NCBI GenBank assembly: GCA_910577815.1
Contig: CAJTNO010000007.1
Location: forward strand, 18,982 to 82,981
Direction of reading: 5' to 3'
From: an uncultured Christensenella sp.
GTDB lineage: Bacteria > Bacillota > Clostridia > Christensenellales > CAG-917
Length of the DNA stretch: 64,000 bases
This document shows positions 34,374-42,739 of this stretch, one piece after another. A program made the translations under genes and the position numbers. The notes below the pieces were generated by a model. It searched no databases and was not told the origin of the DNA. It saw nothing but the letters and a program-made list of their open reading frames with translations. Positions within the stretch are counted from its first letter, which is position 1; each line of letters begins with the position of its first letter.

Positions 34374-35564
34374 TCATTGCTCCTTGTTATTCAAATGAAC
34401 TTCGGTGACCTCGGCTTTAAGAGTTCCGTCTCCGCCGACAGCCGTAACGGTATCGCCTACCTTGATATTTTTCACGCTGCCTACAGTGTTATCTTCAATT
34501 TGCAAACGGAAATATCCGCGCTTTAAAATCTTTAGCGGACTAAGCTTATCAAGCGCGTCGACAGCCTTTTCCGTCCTTGCATTTGCCGCGTCAAAGCTTC
34601 GTACGATACTGGTCTTTGCCGACATAATAAGTCTTTCCACCTTAAGCGCGCGAGCCGAATAAAAGGAGGACGCCGCCGCCTTTAATTTTCCGAAATTTAG
34701 CTGAGCCCGCGTGCTTGCGCTCTTGTATGCTCTTATTGCGCCTACGCTCAATCTGCGCATATCCGTTTTCAGAGCTTCGACCATTGCGTAATAATCGTAT
34801 GCCACAAGCTCGCCCGCCGCAGTAGGCGTTGCCGCACGCGCGTCCGCAACAAAGTCGCACAGCGAAAAATCGGTTTCGTGTCCGACCGCCGAAATGACCG
34901 GAGTATTCATCGCGTACACCGCGCGCACAAGCTCCTCGTCGTAAAACGGTGCCAAATCCTCAAGCGAACCGCCGCCTCTGGCAATTATTATAACGTCGTA
35001 TCCGAGTAAATCCACCCTGCGCAATACGTCTGCAATATCCTTGCCCGCGCCTTCGCCCTGCACGCGCACGTCGCGTACAACTATATTTATAACAGGATTT
35101 TTTCTGCGTACGGTAGTAACTATATCTCTTATAACCGCGCCTGTTTTTGAAGTGACAACCAATACGTTGCGCGGATAAGCGGGGATTGCCTTTTTATGCT
35201 CGACGTCAAACAATCCCTCCTTTTGAAGCATAGCCTTTAATCTTTCAAACTCCAAAAACAGCAGTCCCTGTCCGACAGGCTGAATACTGTTTGCCTTAAG
35301 CGAAAGACGTCCGCCCTTGAGATAATAATCGAGCTCCCCTCTTATTATTACGCTTTCGCCGTCCTTGGGGTTGTAGGTTTTTGCCGCATAGAAACACACA
35401 CAGGATAACTGCGAATTTTTATCCTTAAGCGTAAAATAGGCGTGAGGACCGCTGAACTTAAAACCGGATACCTCGCCGAACACCTCAAGTCCCTTAAAAA
35501 TCGGCGCGTCGATACACGCCTTGATAGCGGCGTTTACCTCGCTTACCGATACAGTGTTTTCCAT
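34374..35564 (-). CDS. xseA: Exodeoxyribonuclease VII large subunit
   Basis: Degrades single-stranded DNA to short oligonucleotides. N-terminal OB domain (VFGEVSGFKFSGPHAYFTLKD), then the nuclease core with VVTSKTGAVIRDIVTTVRRKNP, IIIARGGGSLEDLAPF and ISAVGHETDFSLCDFVADARAATPTAAGE, then a long coiled coil. I place the start at ATG 35564 (MENTVSVSEVNAAIK) because it aligns with family N-termini; in-frame ATG 35579 and GTG 35597 are also possible and none has a clear Shine-Dalgarno. About 396 residues. Confidence 0.94.
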   Translation of the reverse strand: MENTVSVSEVNAAIKACIDAPIFKGLEVFGEVSGFKFSGPHAYFTLKDKNSQLSCVCFYAAKTYNPKDGESVIIRGELDYYLKGGRLSLKANSIQPVGQGLLFLEFERLKAMLQKEGLFDVEHKKAIPAYPRNVLVVTSKTGAVIRDIVTTVRRKNPVINIVVRDVRVQGEGAGKDIADVLRRVDLLGYDVIIIARGGGSLEDLAPFYDEELVRAVYAMNTPVISAVGHETDFSLCDFVADARAATPTAAGELVAYDYYAMVEALKTDMRRLSVGAIRAYKSASTRAQLNFGKLKAAASSFYSARALKVERLIMSAKTSIVRSFDAANARTEKAVDALDKLSPLKILKRGYFRLQIEDNTVGSVKNIKVGDTVTAVGGDGTLKAEVTEVHLNNKEQ

Positions 35565-35651
35565 ATTTAAGGGATTCATATCTAAATCATTATGCACAGC
35601 GGATAAAATAATAAACCTGCCGCAATGCCTATAGCTATATACCGCTGAAAA

Positions 35652-36047
35652 TTAAGCTATATCCTTCTGAATTTTTGCAAGCACTCCGTTTATAAAGCCG
35701 CCGGATTTTCCCGTGCCGAACTTTTTGGCGAGCTCCACCGCCTCGTTTATCACTACTGCGGTAGGAGCGGTCTTTTCCAAAAGCTCGTAGGTGGCTACAA
35801 GCAATATAACGTAATCGGGACGGTACACCCTCTCGAGCCTGTAGCCCGCAAGATGCGCGGATATCACCTCGTTAAGCTCGTCCACGCGCGCCATTATTCC
35901 CCTGTACGCAGAGTTGACAAACTCCCTGTCGTCATCGTCAAGCGACTCGTCAAGCAACAACAGCTCTCGCGTACAGTCGTTAGGCGAGTTGTAAAAGGTA
36001 AATTCAAATATAAGCTTAAAGAGGTCCTCTCTTGCAATTCTTCTCAT
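35652..36047 (-). CDS. nusB: Transcription antitermination factor NusB
   Basis: 131 residues, all-helical. RNA-binding N-terminus MRRIAREDLFKLIFEFTF and conserved YRLERVYRPDYVILLVATYELL then INEAVELAKKFG. NusB with NusE supports rRNA transcription. It follows the Asp23-like gene by two bases and precedes xseA, as in other Firmicutes. Confidence 0.96.
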   Translation of the reverse strand: MRRIAREDLFKLIFEFTFYNSPNDCTRELLLLDESLDDDDREFVNSAYRGIMARVDELNEVISAHLAGYRLERVYRPDYVILLVATYELLEKTAPTAVVINEAVELAKKFGTGKSGGFINGVLAKIQKDIA

Positions 36048-36049
36048 AA

Positions 36050-36364
36050 CTACTGCTCTATGCTAACGCTCATAACGTGAACGTTTACGGTATGCACCTT
36101 GTACTTTGTAGCGCGTTCAATCTGGTTTTTGACATTCTCCTGCAACGCGGCGACCGCGGCAGGCACTGTATAGCCCTGCGAGATGTTTACAAACATATCG
36201 ACCGACACCTTTTCGTTAGGGAGAAAGTAAACCGACACAGCTCCGCGGGATTTTTTTGTTCCGAGCAGGCTGATACCTTCCACATCCGCAACCGCGTCGG
36301 TGGCGAGAGATGTGATAACCTTGTTGAAGGTATCTAAATTTTTGGAATAAATTTTATTCGCCAT
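36050..36364 (-). CDS. Asp23/Gls24 family envelope protein
   Basis: About 104 residues from ATG 36364 (MANKIYSKNLDTFNKV), with AAGGA six bases upstream; a TTG two codons earlier lies nearer GGAGG. Family pattern: VADVEGISLLGTK, VSVDMFVNISQGYTVPAAVAALQENVKNQIERATKYKVHTVNVHV. The family is linked to envelope stress or alkaline shock in Firmicutes. Two bases before nusB, and just after the spoIIIA operon terminator. Confidence 0.92.
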   Translation of the reverse strand: MANKIYSKNLDTFNKVITSLATDAVADVEGISLLGTKKSRGAVSVYFLPNEKVSVDMFVNISQGYTVPAAVAALQENVKNQIERATKYKVHTVNVHVMSVSIEQ

Positions 36365-36423
36365 CCTCAATCCTTCCTCCGTAAGTAATTGAGCGTATTA
36401 TAACACACGCGTTAAATTTTTTC

Positions 36424-36457
36424 AACAAAAAAGGCGGAACACTCCGCCTTTTTTGTT
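36424..36457 (-). terminator. Terminator of the spoIIIA operon
   Basis: Perfect 15-base arms (AACAAAAAAGGCGGA) around ACAC, with T-runs on both strands, 27 bases past the spoIIIAH stop. Confidence 0.9.
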
Positions 36458-36484
36458 ATATTACCATAATATTGCAGTCATACA

Positions 36485-36988
36485 TTAAACGTACGGGATA
36501 ACTTTGACGGTATTGGGGTCGCAGGACAGCTCTCCGACAACTGTTGCAAGCACCTGATTTGCTTCCTCCTTGGTCAGCTCCGCCTTACCTACTACTACGC
36601 TGATTCCTCCGTCGCCTATGGTGACGATTGCCTCCTCAAAGCCCTTGCCCTTGATGGTGGTTTCAAGCTTCAACTCCTGCTCCATACGCTTGATGAGAAG
36701 CATTTTCTGCTGCTCCGCCTCTGCCTTCGCGCTCTCTGAGCTTGCCTCGGACTTTACAATAGCGTCCAGCCACAAAAATTCGGACTCTCTTGTAGCCTCT
36801 CTGTCGCTGCGCGCCGCCGCGAAGAAGGTCTGCGTTACGTTATTGTCAATTCCGCCGTTTACGTTGTCGGAAGCGTTTGTCAACTTGTCGTTGAGTACAA
36901 AGTTAAGTACGCCGGTTGCTACCAACAACACTACCATCACTGACAATACCAAAACTTTCTTGGTTCTTGACTTCATCTTAGTTTTCAT
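36485..36988 (-). CDS. spoIIIAH: Stage III sporulation protein AH
   Basis: 167 residues: short basic start, one transmembrane helix (VLVLSVMVVLLVATGVLNFVL), then an intermembrane YscJ/FliF-like ring-building domain. SpoIIIAH on the mother-cell side pairs with forespore SpoIIQ to form the engulfment channel. Family features are FFAAARSDREATRESEFLWLDAIVKSE and the C-terminal GISVVVGKAELTKEEANQVLATVV. AGGAGG lies five bases before the ATG. Last gene of the operon. Confidence 0.95.
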   Translation of the reverse strand: MKTKMKSRTKKVLVLSVMVVLLVATGVLNFVLNDKLTNASDNVNGGIDNNVTQTFFAAARSDREATRESEFLWLDAIVKSEASSESAKAEAEQQKMLLIKRMEQELKLETTIKGKGFEEAIVTIGDGGISVVVGKAELTKEEANQVLATVVGELSCDPNTVKVIPYV

Positions 36989-37007
36989 ATATTCCTCCTA
37001 TATGGTT

Positions 37008-37421
37008 TCATTGTTTACGGCTGAACACGTTCACTATACTCTTGCTGACTCCAAGAGCCGTTGCCGTCGCGTCCAGCAGTCTGAGTCTTACGGTGATATC
37101 GCTTGCCCCGTCGGCTATCACAAGCACACCGGTAATTCTTCCGTCGTCTGTGGTAATCATAGCGTCTACCTTGCCCGCCCCCACTATGTTGCTGAGGATT
37201 GCGCTGAGCCTCTGCTCGTCCGACGTCATTACGCTGCCCGCGGAGGTATCTCCGTTCACTTTTGCGTCCTTTGACGTCATTACAGTAGAATATATGATGA
37301 GTGCAACCGCAATTATGAATATAACAACGATAATTTGCAGGTTTTTTATTCCTTTCAATTTTTTGAATATTCCGCCCGCGGACGACGATGAATTTTGCTT
37401 TCTTTCATCCTGAACTTCCAT
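37008..37421 (-). CDS. spoIIIAG: Stage III sporulation protein AG
   Basis: About 137 residues from ATG 37421, with GGAGG five bases upstream; an ATG four codons earlier is less well placed. A transmembrane helix (LQIIVVIFIIAVALIIYSTVM) precedes a ring-building domain with LSAILSNIVGAGKVDAMITTDDGRITGVLVIADGA and VRLRLLDATATALGVSKSIVNVF. Part of the SpoIIIA-IIQ channel. 19 bases before spoIIIAH. Confidence 0.94.
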   Translation of the reverse strand: MEVQDERKQNSSSSAGGIFKKLKGIKNLQIIVVIFIIAVALIIYSTVMTSKDAKVNGDTSAGSVMTSDEQRLSAILSNIVGAGKVDAMITTDDGRITGVLVIADGASDITVRLRLLDATATALGVSKSIVNVFSRKQ

Positions 37422-37462
37422 ATCTTCCTCCATAAAATTTATTACGGTTTTTTTAATTTATG

Positions 37463-37933
37463 CTAAACGGAATTCTTAATATAAACGTTTATTATATTCT
37501 CGTTACATTTAAGAGTTTCACGCAGTATCCTCTTTACGTCGGCGCTTACGGCTTCGCCTACCTCCTCCTTGAAGTTGACTACCGTAACCTCTATGCTCTT
37601 AAGCTTAATGGGCGCGGTCTCGCCGAGCTTTACCGTTACGCTCGCCTCGTATCCGTGAGCTTTAAGCGTTGTTTCCGAGCGTTCTTGTATTCCCTCAGCA
37701 AATATCGCATAGGTAGAATTTACGTATTCCTCGTCCACCTCGAACACCGAATCGTCGTAAGAAAACTTATAATCCTTATTGAATATCGCAGGCAGCGGAG
37801 CGGCGATGACAAACACAACAAGCAACGAAAACGCGCCCTTAACGTATTTTGCGGTCTGTCCTGCGGGAAGCACTATTTCAAGCAATATTCCCAAGCATAT
37901 AACGCCTACGATAGACATTATCCAAGCGCTCAT
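37463..37933 (-). CDS. spoIIIAF: Stage III sporulation protein AF
   Basis: 156 residues: two N-terminal transmembrane helices (WIMSIVGVICLGILLEIVLP and VKGAFSLLVVFVIAAPL) and a C-terminal ring-building-like domain ending NENIINVYIKNSV. The QTAKYVKGAFSLLVVF segment is typical. AGGAGGG lies directly before the ATG. It lies eight bases after spoIIIAE. Confidence 0.92.
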   Translation of the reverse strand: MSAWIMSIVGVICLGILLEIVLPAGQTAKYVKGAFSLLVVFVIAAPLPAIFNKDYKFSYDDSVFEVDEEYVNSTYAIFAEGIQERSETTLKAHGYEASVTVKLGETAPIKLKSIEVTVVNFKEEVGEAVSADVKRILRETLKCNENIINVYIKNSV

Positions 37934-37941
37934 AATCCCTC

Positions 37942-39162
37942 CTATAAGCCCATATTGCAGCTGCCGATAAACAGCATAAGCAGTATGTAAAACAAAAACG
38001 CTACGCCTGCGAGAGCTGTAATAAGCAGATTCATATTTCCAGCAACTGTATGAAGCAAGCCCGACATCCTTGTATCGCCAATCGGCTCCACTATTGCGGA
38101 CGTAAGTCTTAGAGTAAGAGTGAATATCACCACCTTGACCAACGGAAACAGCACGATGCAGATAAGAATGACCGCCCCCGTATAGCCGATAGCGTTTTTG
38201 ACAAGCACAAGCGAGGTGCTTAGCAGGTCGAAGCCGTCGGAAAGATAACCGCCGAGAACGGGAACATAGCTTGACAGTGCAAATTTAGCCACGTTAAAGC
38301 CGAATTTATCCACAACGCCGCCTGTTATTCCCTGCACCGTCAAAAAGGTTGCAAATAATCCGAACACAATGCCTATAAGCCAGGTAGACGCCGACTTAAC
38401 CACCTTTGTGAGTTTATCGAGCTTCACGTTTTTGGAAATATTGCCCACCACCGAAAACACGATAGTAGCTATAAACGCGGGCACTATGACGACGGTAATA
38501 ATTTTCATAATAAGACCGCTGAGCACTGCCATAAGCGGAGTATACGTAGCGACTGTTGTCGCGCCTCCAAGCATACTTAGCAGAGTAAGCAAAACGGGAA
38601 AAATTGCTCTTGAAAATCCTACCAACAGCGCGATAGTCTGAGTAACCGTCGCGATAACGCTGCTTATGCCCGTAATAAGCACAATTATAACTGCGCAATA
38701 GCATACGATATGCACCACCTCCGTGGTAGAGCCGCCCGCAAGCCCGCCTGTCAGATTGCCCAGCATATTCTTTAAGAGGCATATTACGATTATAGTTATA
38801 AAGCTCGGCAGAAAGCCCGCAAAATACTTTCCCAACGTGCCCGCCAAAAGTCCGATAAGCTTACTGAAAAAGTCATCTGTCTGTCCGTTTACAAGCGACT
38901 TTAAAGCGGCTTTCACGTCGTTTATGTTTATTGCTTCCTTCTCCTGCGCGGTAAGCGAATCCAAAAACTTTTGCAGGTCGGATAAATCCAGTCTGTCTAT
39001 AGCGTCGTTTACGGCGTCGCTAAGCTCCTTGCGCACCTCCTCCTCGCTTTTATTATCGTCGGCATTGGCAACCTGCGCGGGCGAACATACTGAAACAAGC
39101 AAAGAAATCAGAACTACCGCTAAGACACAAAGCGCAAAAACCGTCTTTTTCTTAGAACGCAT
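37942..39162 (-). CDS. spoIIIAE: Stage III sporulation protein AE
   Basis: A polytopic membrane protein of the SpoIIIA complex. I choose ATG 39162 (MRSKKKTVFALCV) because GGAGG lies five bases upstream and the product then starts with a clean signal peptide cleaved near QVANA; an in-frame ATG at 39213 overlaps the spoIIIAD stop as ATGA and adds 17 residues. A helical extracytoplasmic section (residues about 35-100) precedes seven or so hydrophobic helices. VPVLGGYLSDGFDLLSTSLVLVKNAIG is a family hallmark. About 406 residues. Confidence 0.93.
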   Translation of the reverse strand: MRSKKKTVFALCVLAVVLISLLVSVCSPAQVANADDNKSEEEVRKELSDAVNDAIDRLDLSDLQKFLDSLTAQEKEAININDVKAALKSLVNGQTDDFFSKLIGLLAGTLGKYFAGFLPSFITIIVICLLKNMLGNLTGGLAGGSTTEVVHIVCYCAVIIVLITGISSVIATVTQTIALLVGFSRAIFPVLLTLLSMLGGATTVATYTPLMAVLSGLIMKIITVVIVPAFIATIVFSVVGNISKNVKLDKLTKVVKSASTWLIGIVFGLFATFLTVQGITGGVVDKFGFNVAKFALSSYVPVLGGYLSDGFDLLSTSLVLVKNAIGYTGAVILICIVLFPLVKVVIFTLTLRLTSAIVEPIGDTRMSGLLHTVAGNMNLLITALAGVAFLFYILLMLFIGSCNMGL

Positions 39163-39209
39163 TCTGCCCTCCGAAAACAGCATTTTTCCAAGCCTGACGG
39201 ACGCAACCT

Positions 39210-39596
39210 TCATACGTTCACCAATGCGGAAACCACGTCTACCAACGCGGTAACAATGGAAATACTCATAAGAAATATTACGATTTTGCCTCCGAATTGC
39301 AGCTTTTGAGCAATGGACGCACAGCCCGCGTCCGTGGCTACAGACGCAGAATACTCGGTAAGATAGCCGATGCCTATGATTTTAAGTACGGCGGTAAAAA
39401 TTCCGTCGTCTATGCCGCTCTTTTTTACGATTCCGTCAAAGGCAAGTATGACGCTTTGCAAAGAAGAAAGCATTGTAACAACCATTACTACACCCGTAGC
39501 TATAGTTGCAAATACGGCAAATTCGGGCTTAGCCGTCTTTAACAGCGAAACCACTATTACGCCTATTATTGCTATTCCTACAAGCTTGAAAATCAT
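39210..39596 (-). CDS. spoIIIAD: Stage III sporulation protein AD
   Basis: 128 residues with four hydrophobic helices; IFKLVGIAIIGVIVVSLLKTAKPEFAVFATIATGVVM and ILKIIGIGYLTEYSASVATDAG are diagnostic. Related to spoIIIAC by sequence. Two bases after spoIIIAC and overlapping the long form of spoIIIAE. Confidence 0.95.
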   Translation of the reverse strand: MIFKLVGIAIIGVIVVSLLKTAKPEFAVFATIATGVVMVVTMLSSLQSVILAFDGIVKKSGIDDGIFTAVLKIIGIGYLTEYSASVATDAGCASIAQKLQFGGKIVIFLMSISIVTALVDVVSALVNV

Positions 39597-39598
39597 AA

Positions 39599-39796
39599 TC
39601 AGTACAGCGATAAAATGGATTTGAGCGAGTCAAACAATCCGCCGAGCATATCGATTACAAGCACAGCAACTATAATAAGTCCCGCAAGCGTAGCAAAGGT
39701 TGCTATCTCGTCGCGGTCGCTTTTTTTAAGCACTAAGCAAACTATAAACGTAAGCAAGCCTATTCCCGCAATTTTTAGTATTATATCTATGTTCAT
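39599..39796 (-). CDS. spoIIIAC: Stage III sporulation protein AC
   Basis: 65 residues, two transmembrane helices, MNIDIILKIAGIGLLTFIVCLVLKKSDRDEIATFATLAG. AGGAGGAGAG lies just before the ATG. Normal length. Confidence 0.95.
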   Translation of the reverse strand: MNIDIILKIAGIGLLTFIVCLVLKKSDRDEIATFATLAGLIIVAVLVIDMLGGLFDSLKSILSLY

Positions 39797-39814
39797 TCTC
39801 TCCTCCTGACGGCA

Positions 39815-40321
39815 TTACGCCAATATAAGCAAGATTGCGATGCCAAGCAGCACGCATAGCTTAAAATACATTCCTCCCAGCTTTTTGCTGTCCTGCTCGC
39901 ATTTTTTATGCTTCTGTTCAAAAACATCCTTGTGGTACGCCACAAAGGACAGCTGGTCGTTAAGCGCGCTCTTTCCTCCGCCGCACAAAAAGGACACTAT
40001 TTCCTTTTTCTCATCCGCCTTCAGCTTTGCAATATTTACGTGTTCGAGCGCGTATTCGAGGCTTTTCCCCTCACAGGAAAGCGCCGTACATTGCGCCAAT
40101 GCTTTTTCAAACTCTCCGCTCCTTCCTATGGCAAATTTTTTCGCTATTTCGGGTATTGGAGTTTTATTTAAGGTAAGCTCGCTTGACATAACGCGCGCAT
40201 ACTCGCAGGCGGATTTATAGAATATAACCCTATCGCGGTACCGCCTTTTGATAAGCAAGCCTATATAACAGCATATAAGCGAAAGCAAGCCGCCCGCAAT
40301 AAGTCTTAAAATATCGCTCAT
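39815..40321 (-). CDS. spoIIIAB: Stage III sporulation protein AB
   Basis: 168 residues: N-terminal hydrophobic helix (ILRLIAGGLLSLICCYIGLLI), helical GspF-like middle and a C-terminal helix (YFKLCVLLGIAILLILA). Its ATG overlaps the spoIIIAA stop (ATGA). Likely the membrane platform partner of the SpoIIIAA ATPase. Confidence 0.93.
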   Translation of the reverse strand: MSDILRLIAGGLLSLICCYIGLLIKRRYRDRVIFYKSACEYARVMSSELTLNKTPIPEIAKKFAIGRSGEFEKALAQCTALSCEGKSLEYALEHVNIAKLKADEKKEIVSFLCGGGKSALNDQLSFVAYHKDVFEQKHKKCEQDSKKLGGMYFKLCVLLGIAILLILA

Positions 40322-41187
40322 AGGCGCACAATCTCCTTAATCTGCCCCACGGGATTTTTACCAAGTACAACCGCCAAATCGAATTTGCGTATAAGCTCCG
40401 AATATGTCTCCGACCTTGTAAGGTCATCCACGCTCCCGCCGTGTACCGATGCTATTACCTTTACTCCGCTTCTCAATACGTCGCAAATAGCCGAAACCTC
40501 CGCGGTCTTAAATATCTCATCCGTCACTATTACGTCGGGATTCATTGCTCGTATGCAATTCTCATATGCAACTACCTTAGGGACTCCGCTTACCACGTCG
40601 CAGTCGCCTATATCCAGAGTTGGAACACCGCCGCAAACACAGGCAAGCTCGTATCTCTCGTCAATAACCACAACGTTTTTTTTATCCGAAAGCACTCGCG
40701 CAAGCTCCCTAAGCACAGTGGTCTTGCCGCCTGCTGGAGGCGATATTATAAGCGTGTTGCTTACGTCTCCCGAATCGATTTCACGCACGCTGTCTATAAG
40801 TTTGTCCGCAGCATTTTTAATCTGATGCGGAATTCTTATAGTCAGATATGATACGTTCTTTACGTTTAACAGCCTTCCGCCGTCGGAAACGCCCTCTCCG
40901 CCTACGCCTATGCGCAGACTTTTATAAGGTATATAACCCTTTATCATCTCGTCGCTTACGGAGTAAGGCGACATATTTGTAGCGCGAGCAAGGATACCGT
41001 CTATATCCTCTCTCGTAACTACGTAAGCTCCGCCCGCAAAGCGCGGATAAACTCTTTGACCGTTACCTGTTGACGAAAGCAGCAATAAACGTCTGCCGAC
41101 TCGCAAACGTATTTCCATAAGATTTTCGGGTTTTACGCTTTCGGCGATTACTCTCGCAAGACCGCCGCTTATCAGTCCGTCAAACAT
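40318..41187 (-). CDS. spoIIIAA: Stage III sporulation protein AA (secretion-type ATPase)
   Basis: 289 residues, related to type II/IV secretion ATPases. Walker A SPPAGGKTTVLREL, then VVIDERYELA (Walker B region) and PDVIVTDEIFKT. The N-terminal part has EIRLRVGRRLLLLSS, as in other SpoIIIAA. First gene of the operon. There is no clear Shine-Dalgarno before ATG 41187; a hairpin with a U-run ends 13 bases upstream. Confidence 0.95.
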   Translation of the reverse strand: MFDGLISGGLARVIAESVKPENLMEIRLRVGRRLLLLSSTGNGQRVYPRFAGGAYVVTREDIDGILARATNMSPYSVSDEMIKGYIPYKSLRIGVGGEGVSDGGRLLNVKNVSYLTIRIPHQIKNAADKLIDSVREIDSGDVSNTLIISPPAGGKTTVLRELARVLSDKKNVVVIDERYELACVCGGVPTLDIGDCDVVSGVPKVVAYENCIRAMNPDVIVTDEIFKTAEVSAICDVLRSGVKVIASVHGGSVDDLTRSETYSELIRKFDLAVVLGKNPVGQIKEIVRL

Positions 41188-41200
41188 ATTAGACTATATG

Positions 41201-41230
41201 AAAAAGCCTCTCCGCTTATCGCAAAGAGGC
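41201..41230 (-). terminator. Terminator-like hairpin in front of spoIIIAA
   Basis: On the minus strand GCCTCT (41230-41225) and AGAGGC (41211-41206) pair, extended by four inner pairs, and TTTTT follows at once. It lies between the efp terminator and the spoIIIAA start codon, so it is either a second efp terminator or an attenuator in the spoIIIA leader. Confidence 0.6.
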
Positions 41231-41304
41231 AAAAAAAGACATTTTACGCAAATTAAATATATCGGATATTTTAAATACGGATAAAAGTAAATTTTAAAGC
41301 GCAA

Positions 41305-41353
41305 AAAAGCACGGCTTCGAACCGCGCTATGCGATAACCGAAGCCGTGCTTTT
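41305..41353 (-). terminator. Intrinsic terminator after efp
   Basis: Perfect 15-base arms AAAAGCACGGCTTCG (41305-41319 and 41339-41353), 19-base loop, T-run on the minus strand. Confidence 0.9.
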
Positions 41354-41367
41354 ATACTTATCTTAAA

Positions 41368-41931
41368 TTATACTCTCGACATATACTCACCGGTACGCGT
41401 ATCGATTCTGATAGTGTCGCCCTCGTTTACAAACATAGGCACTTGAAGCTCGTAACCGGTTTCAACAGTAGCGGGCTTTGTGGAGTTTGTTGCGGTATTG
41501 CCGGCAACTGCAGGCTCGCAAATCGTGATAAGAAGCTCGACAAAGTTAGGAGGCTCAACAGAGAACGCGTCGCCCTGGAAGAACTTGACCGTAACGGACA
41601 TATTCTCTTTTACGAAGTTGAGAGCGTCCTCAACCTGACTCTTATTGAGCGGGATTTGCTCGTAGGTTTCGGCGTCCATAAAGTAGTAGAATTCGCCGTC
41701 GGTATAGAGATACTCCATTGTTTTGGTTTCGATATGAGCAAGCTCAAACTTTTCGGTCGGGTTAAAGGTCTGTTCAAGCACCGAGCCTGTGACTACGTTT
41801 TTCATTTTAGTACGCACGAATGCCGCGCCCTTGCCGGGCTTGACGTGCAGAAAATCTACGATAGTCATAATCTTGTTGTCGTAAAGGAAGGTGATGCCCT
41901 TTCTCAAATCGCCTGCCATTATTTGTGCCAT
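41368..41931 (-). CDS. efp: Elongation factor P
   Basis: Relieves ribosome stalling at polyproline. 187 residues, three beta-barrel domains. The tip of the first domain reads HVKPGKGAAFVRTK, with the lysine that is modified in many species at PGKGAA. The C-terminus has GDTIRIDTRTGEYMSRV. AGGAG lies upstream of ATG. It has its own promoter inside the end of the upstream peptidase gene and two terminator hairpins downstream. Confidence 0.97.
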   Translation of the reverse strand: MAQIMAGDLRKGITFLYDNKIMTIVDFLHVKPGKGAAFVRTKMKNVVTGSVLEQTFNPTEKFELAHIETKTMEYLYTDGEFYYFMDAETYEQIPLNKSQVEDALNFVKENMSVTVKFFQGDAFSVEPPNFVELLITICEPAVAGNTATNSTKPATVETGYELQVPMFVNEGDTIRIDTRTGEYMSRV

Positions 41932-41985
41932 AATTTTATTCTCCTAATATGTGTATTTAATATTCAGCAAATGCGTCCTTTGTTT

Positions 41986-42014
41986 ATGTTAGCATTAAAA
42001 GAAGCAAATTGCAA
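41986..42014 (-). promoter_or_regulatory. SigA-type promoter for efp
   Basis: Minus strand: TTGCAA (42014-42009), 17-base spacer, TAACAT (41991-41986), just after the peptidase stop. Confidence 0.65.
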
Positions 42015-42018
42015 GTAT

Positions 42019-42714
42019 TCATCGGTTGATTACGATAAGTTCGGTAGAATGTCGGCTTACAGCCCCTTCCACGCCTACTATAACCATATCCTCAATGCGA
42101 ACTCCCATTTCGTCCGGCAGATAAATACCCGGCTCGATTGTGATAACCATATTGTTTTCAAGCACGTCGGTGCTGTTCTTTCCAACGCGCGGAGACTCGT
42201 GTACAAGCTTGCCGACCCCGTGTCCCGTAGTATGGATAAAATATTCGCCGTATCCGTTGCCCTCAATATAATCGCGGCAAACCTTGTCAAGCTCGGCGCA
42301 GTCCATTCCCGCCTTGACGGCTTTTACTCCGAATTTTTGGGACTGACGTACTATCTCATAAATGCTGCGCTGTTTTTCGGAAATCTCTCCAAACGCAAAC
42401 GTTCTTGTAAAATCCGAGCAGTAGCCGTTATAGACCGCTCCCATATCTATAGTTACAAGCATTCCTTTTTCAAGCTTGCAATCGGTAGGGACGTGATGCG
42501 GCTCCGCTCCGCCCTTTCCGAATGCGACTATGGTTTCAAAAGAAAGCCCGCTCGCGCCCTGCATAAGCACAAATCCTTCAATAAAATCCGCAACTCCTTT
42601 TTCGGTGTCGCCTTCCTTTATTGTATCGAGTACTGCGTCGTAGGTATCGTCTATAATCTGCGCCGCGCGTATCATTGCGTCGATTTCCGCTTTATTTTTA
42701 ATAACCTCGTTCAT
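42019..42714 (-). CDS. M24 metallopeptidase, aminopeptidase-P-like, catalytic domain only
   Basis: 231 residues with the pita-bread fold: DMGAVYNGYCSDFTRTF (two Asp ligands), GHGVGKLVHE (His), VITIEPGIYLP (Glu) and GVRIEDM (Glu), all five metal ligands present. Xaa-Pro peptidases such as YqhT have about 350 residues with an N-terminal creatinase-like domain; this frame starts directly at NKAEIDAMIRAAQIID, the start of the catalytic domain. Only 25 bases separate it from the RNase Y gene, so no room exists for the missing half. Position before efp matches pepP/yqhT. A methionine aminopeptidase is less likely given the IEPGIYLP motif. Confidence 0.88.
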   Translation of the reverse strand: MNEVIKNKAEIDAMIRAAQIIDDTYDAVLDTIKEGDTEKGVADFIEGFVLMQGASGLSFETIVAFGKGGAEPHHVPTDCKLEKGMLVTIDMGAVYNGYCSDFTRTFAFGEISEKQRSIYEIVRQSQKFGVKAVKAGMDCAELDKVCRDYIEGNGYGEYFIHTTGHGVGKLVHESPRVGKNSTDVLENNMVITIEPGIYLPDEMGVRIEDMVIVGVEGAVSRHSTELIVINR

Positions 42715-42739
42715 CGTAACACCTCACGCTATGCGCAAA

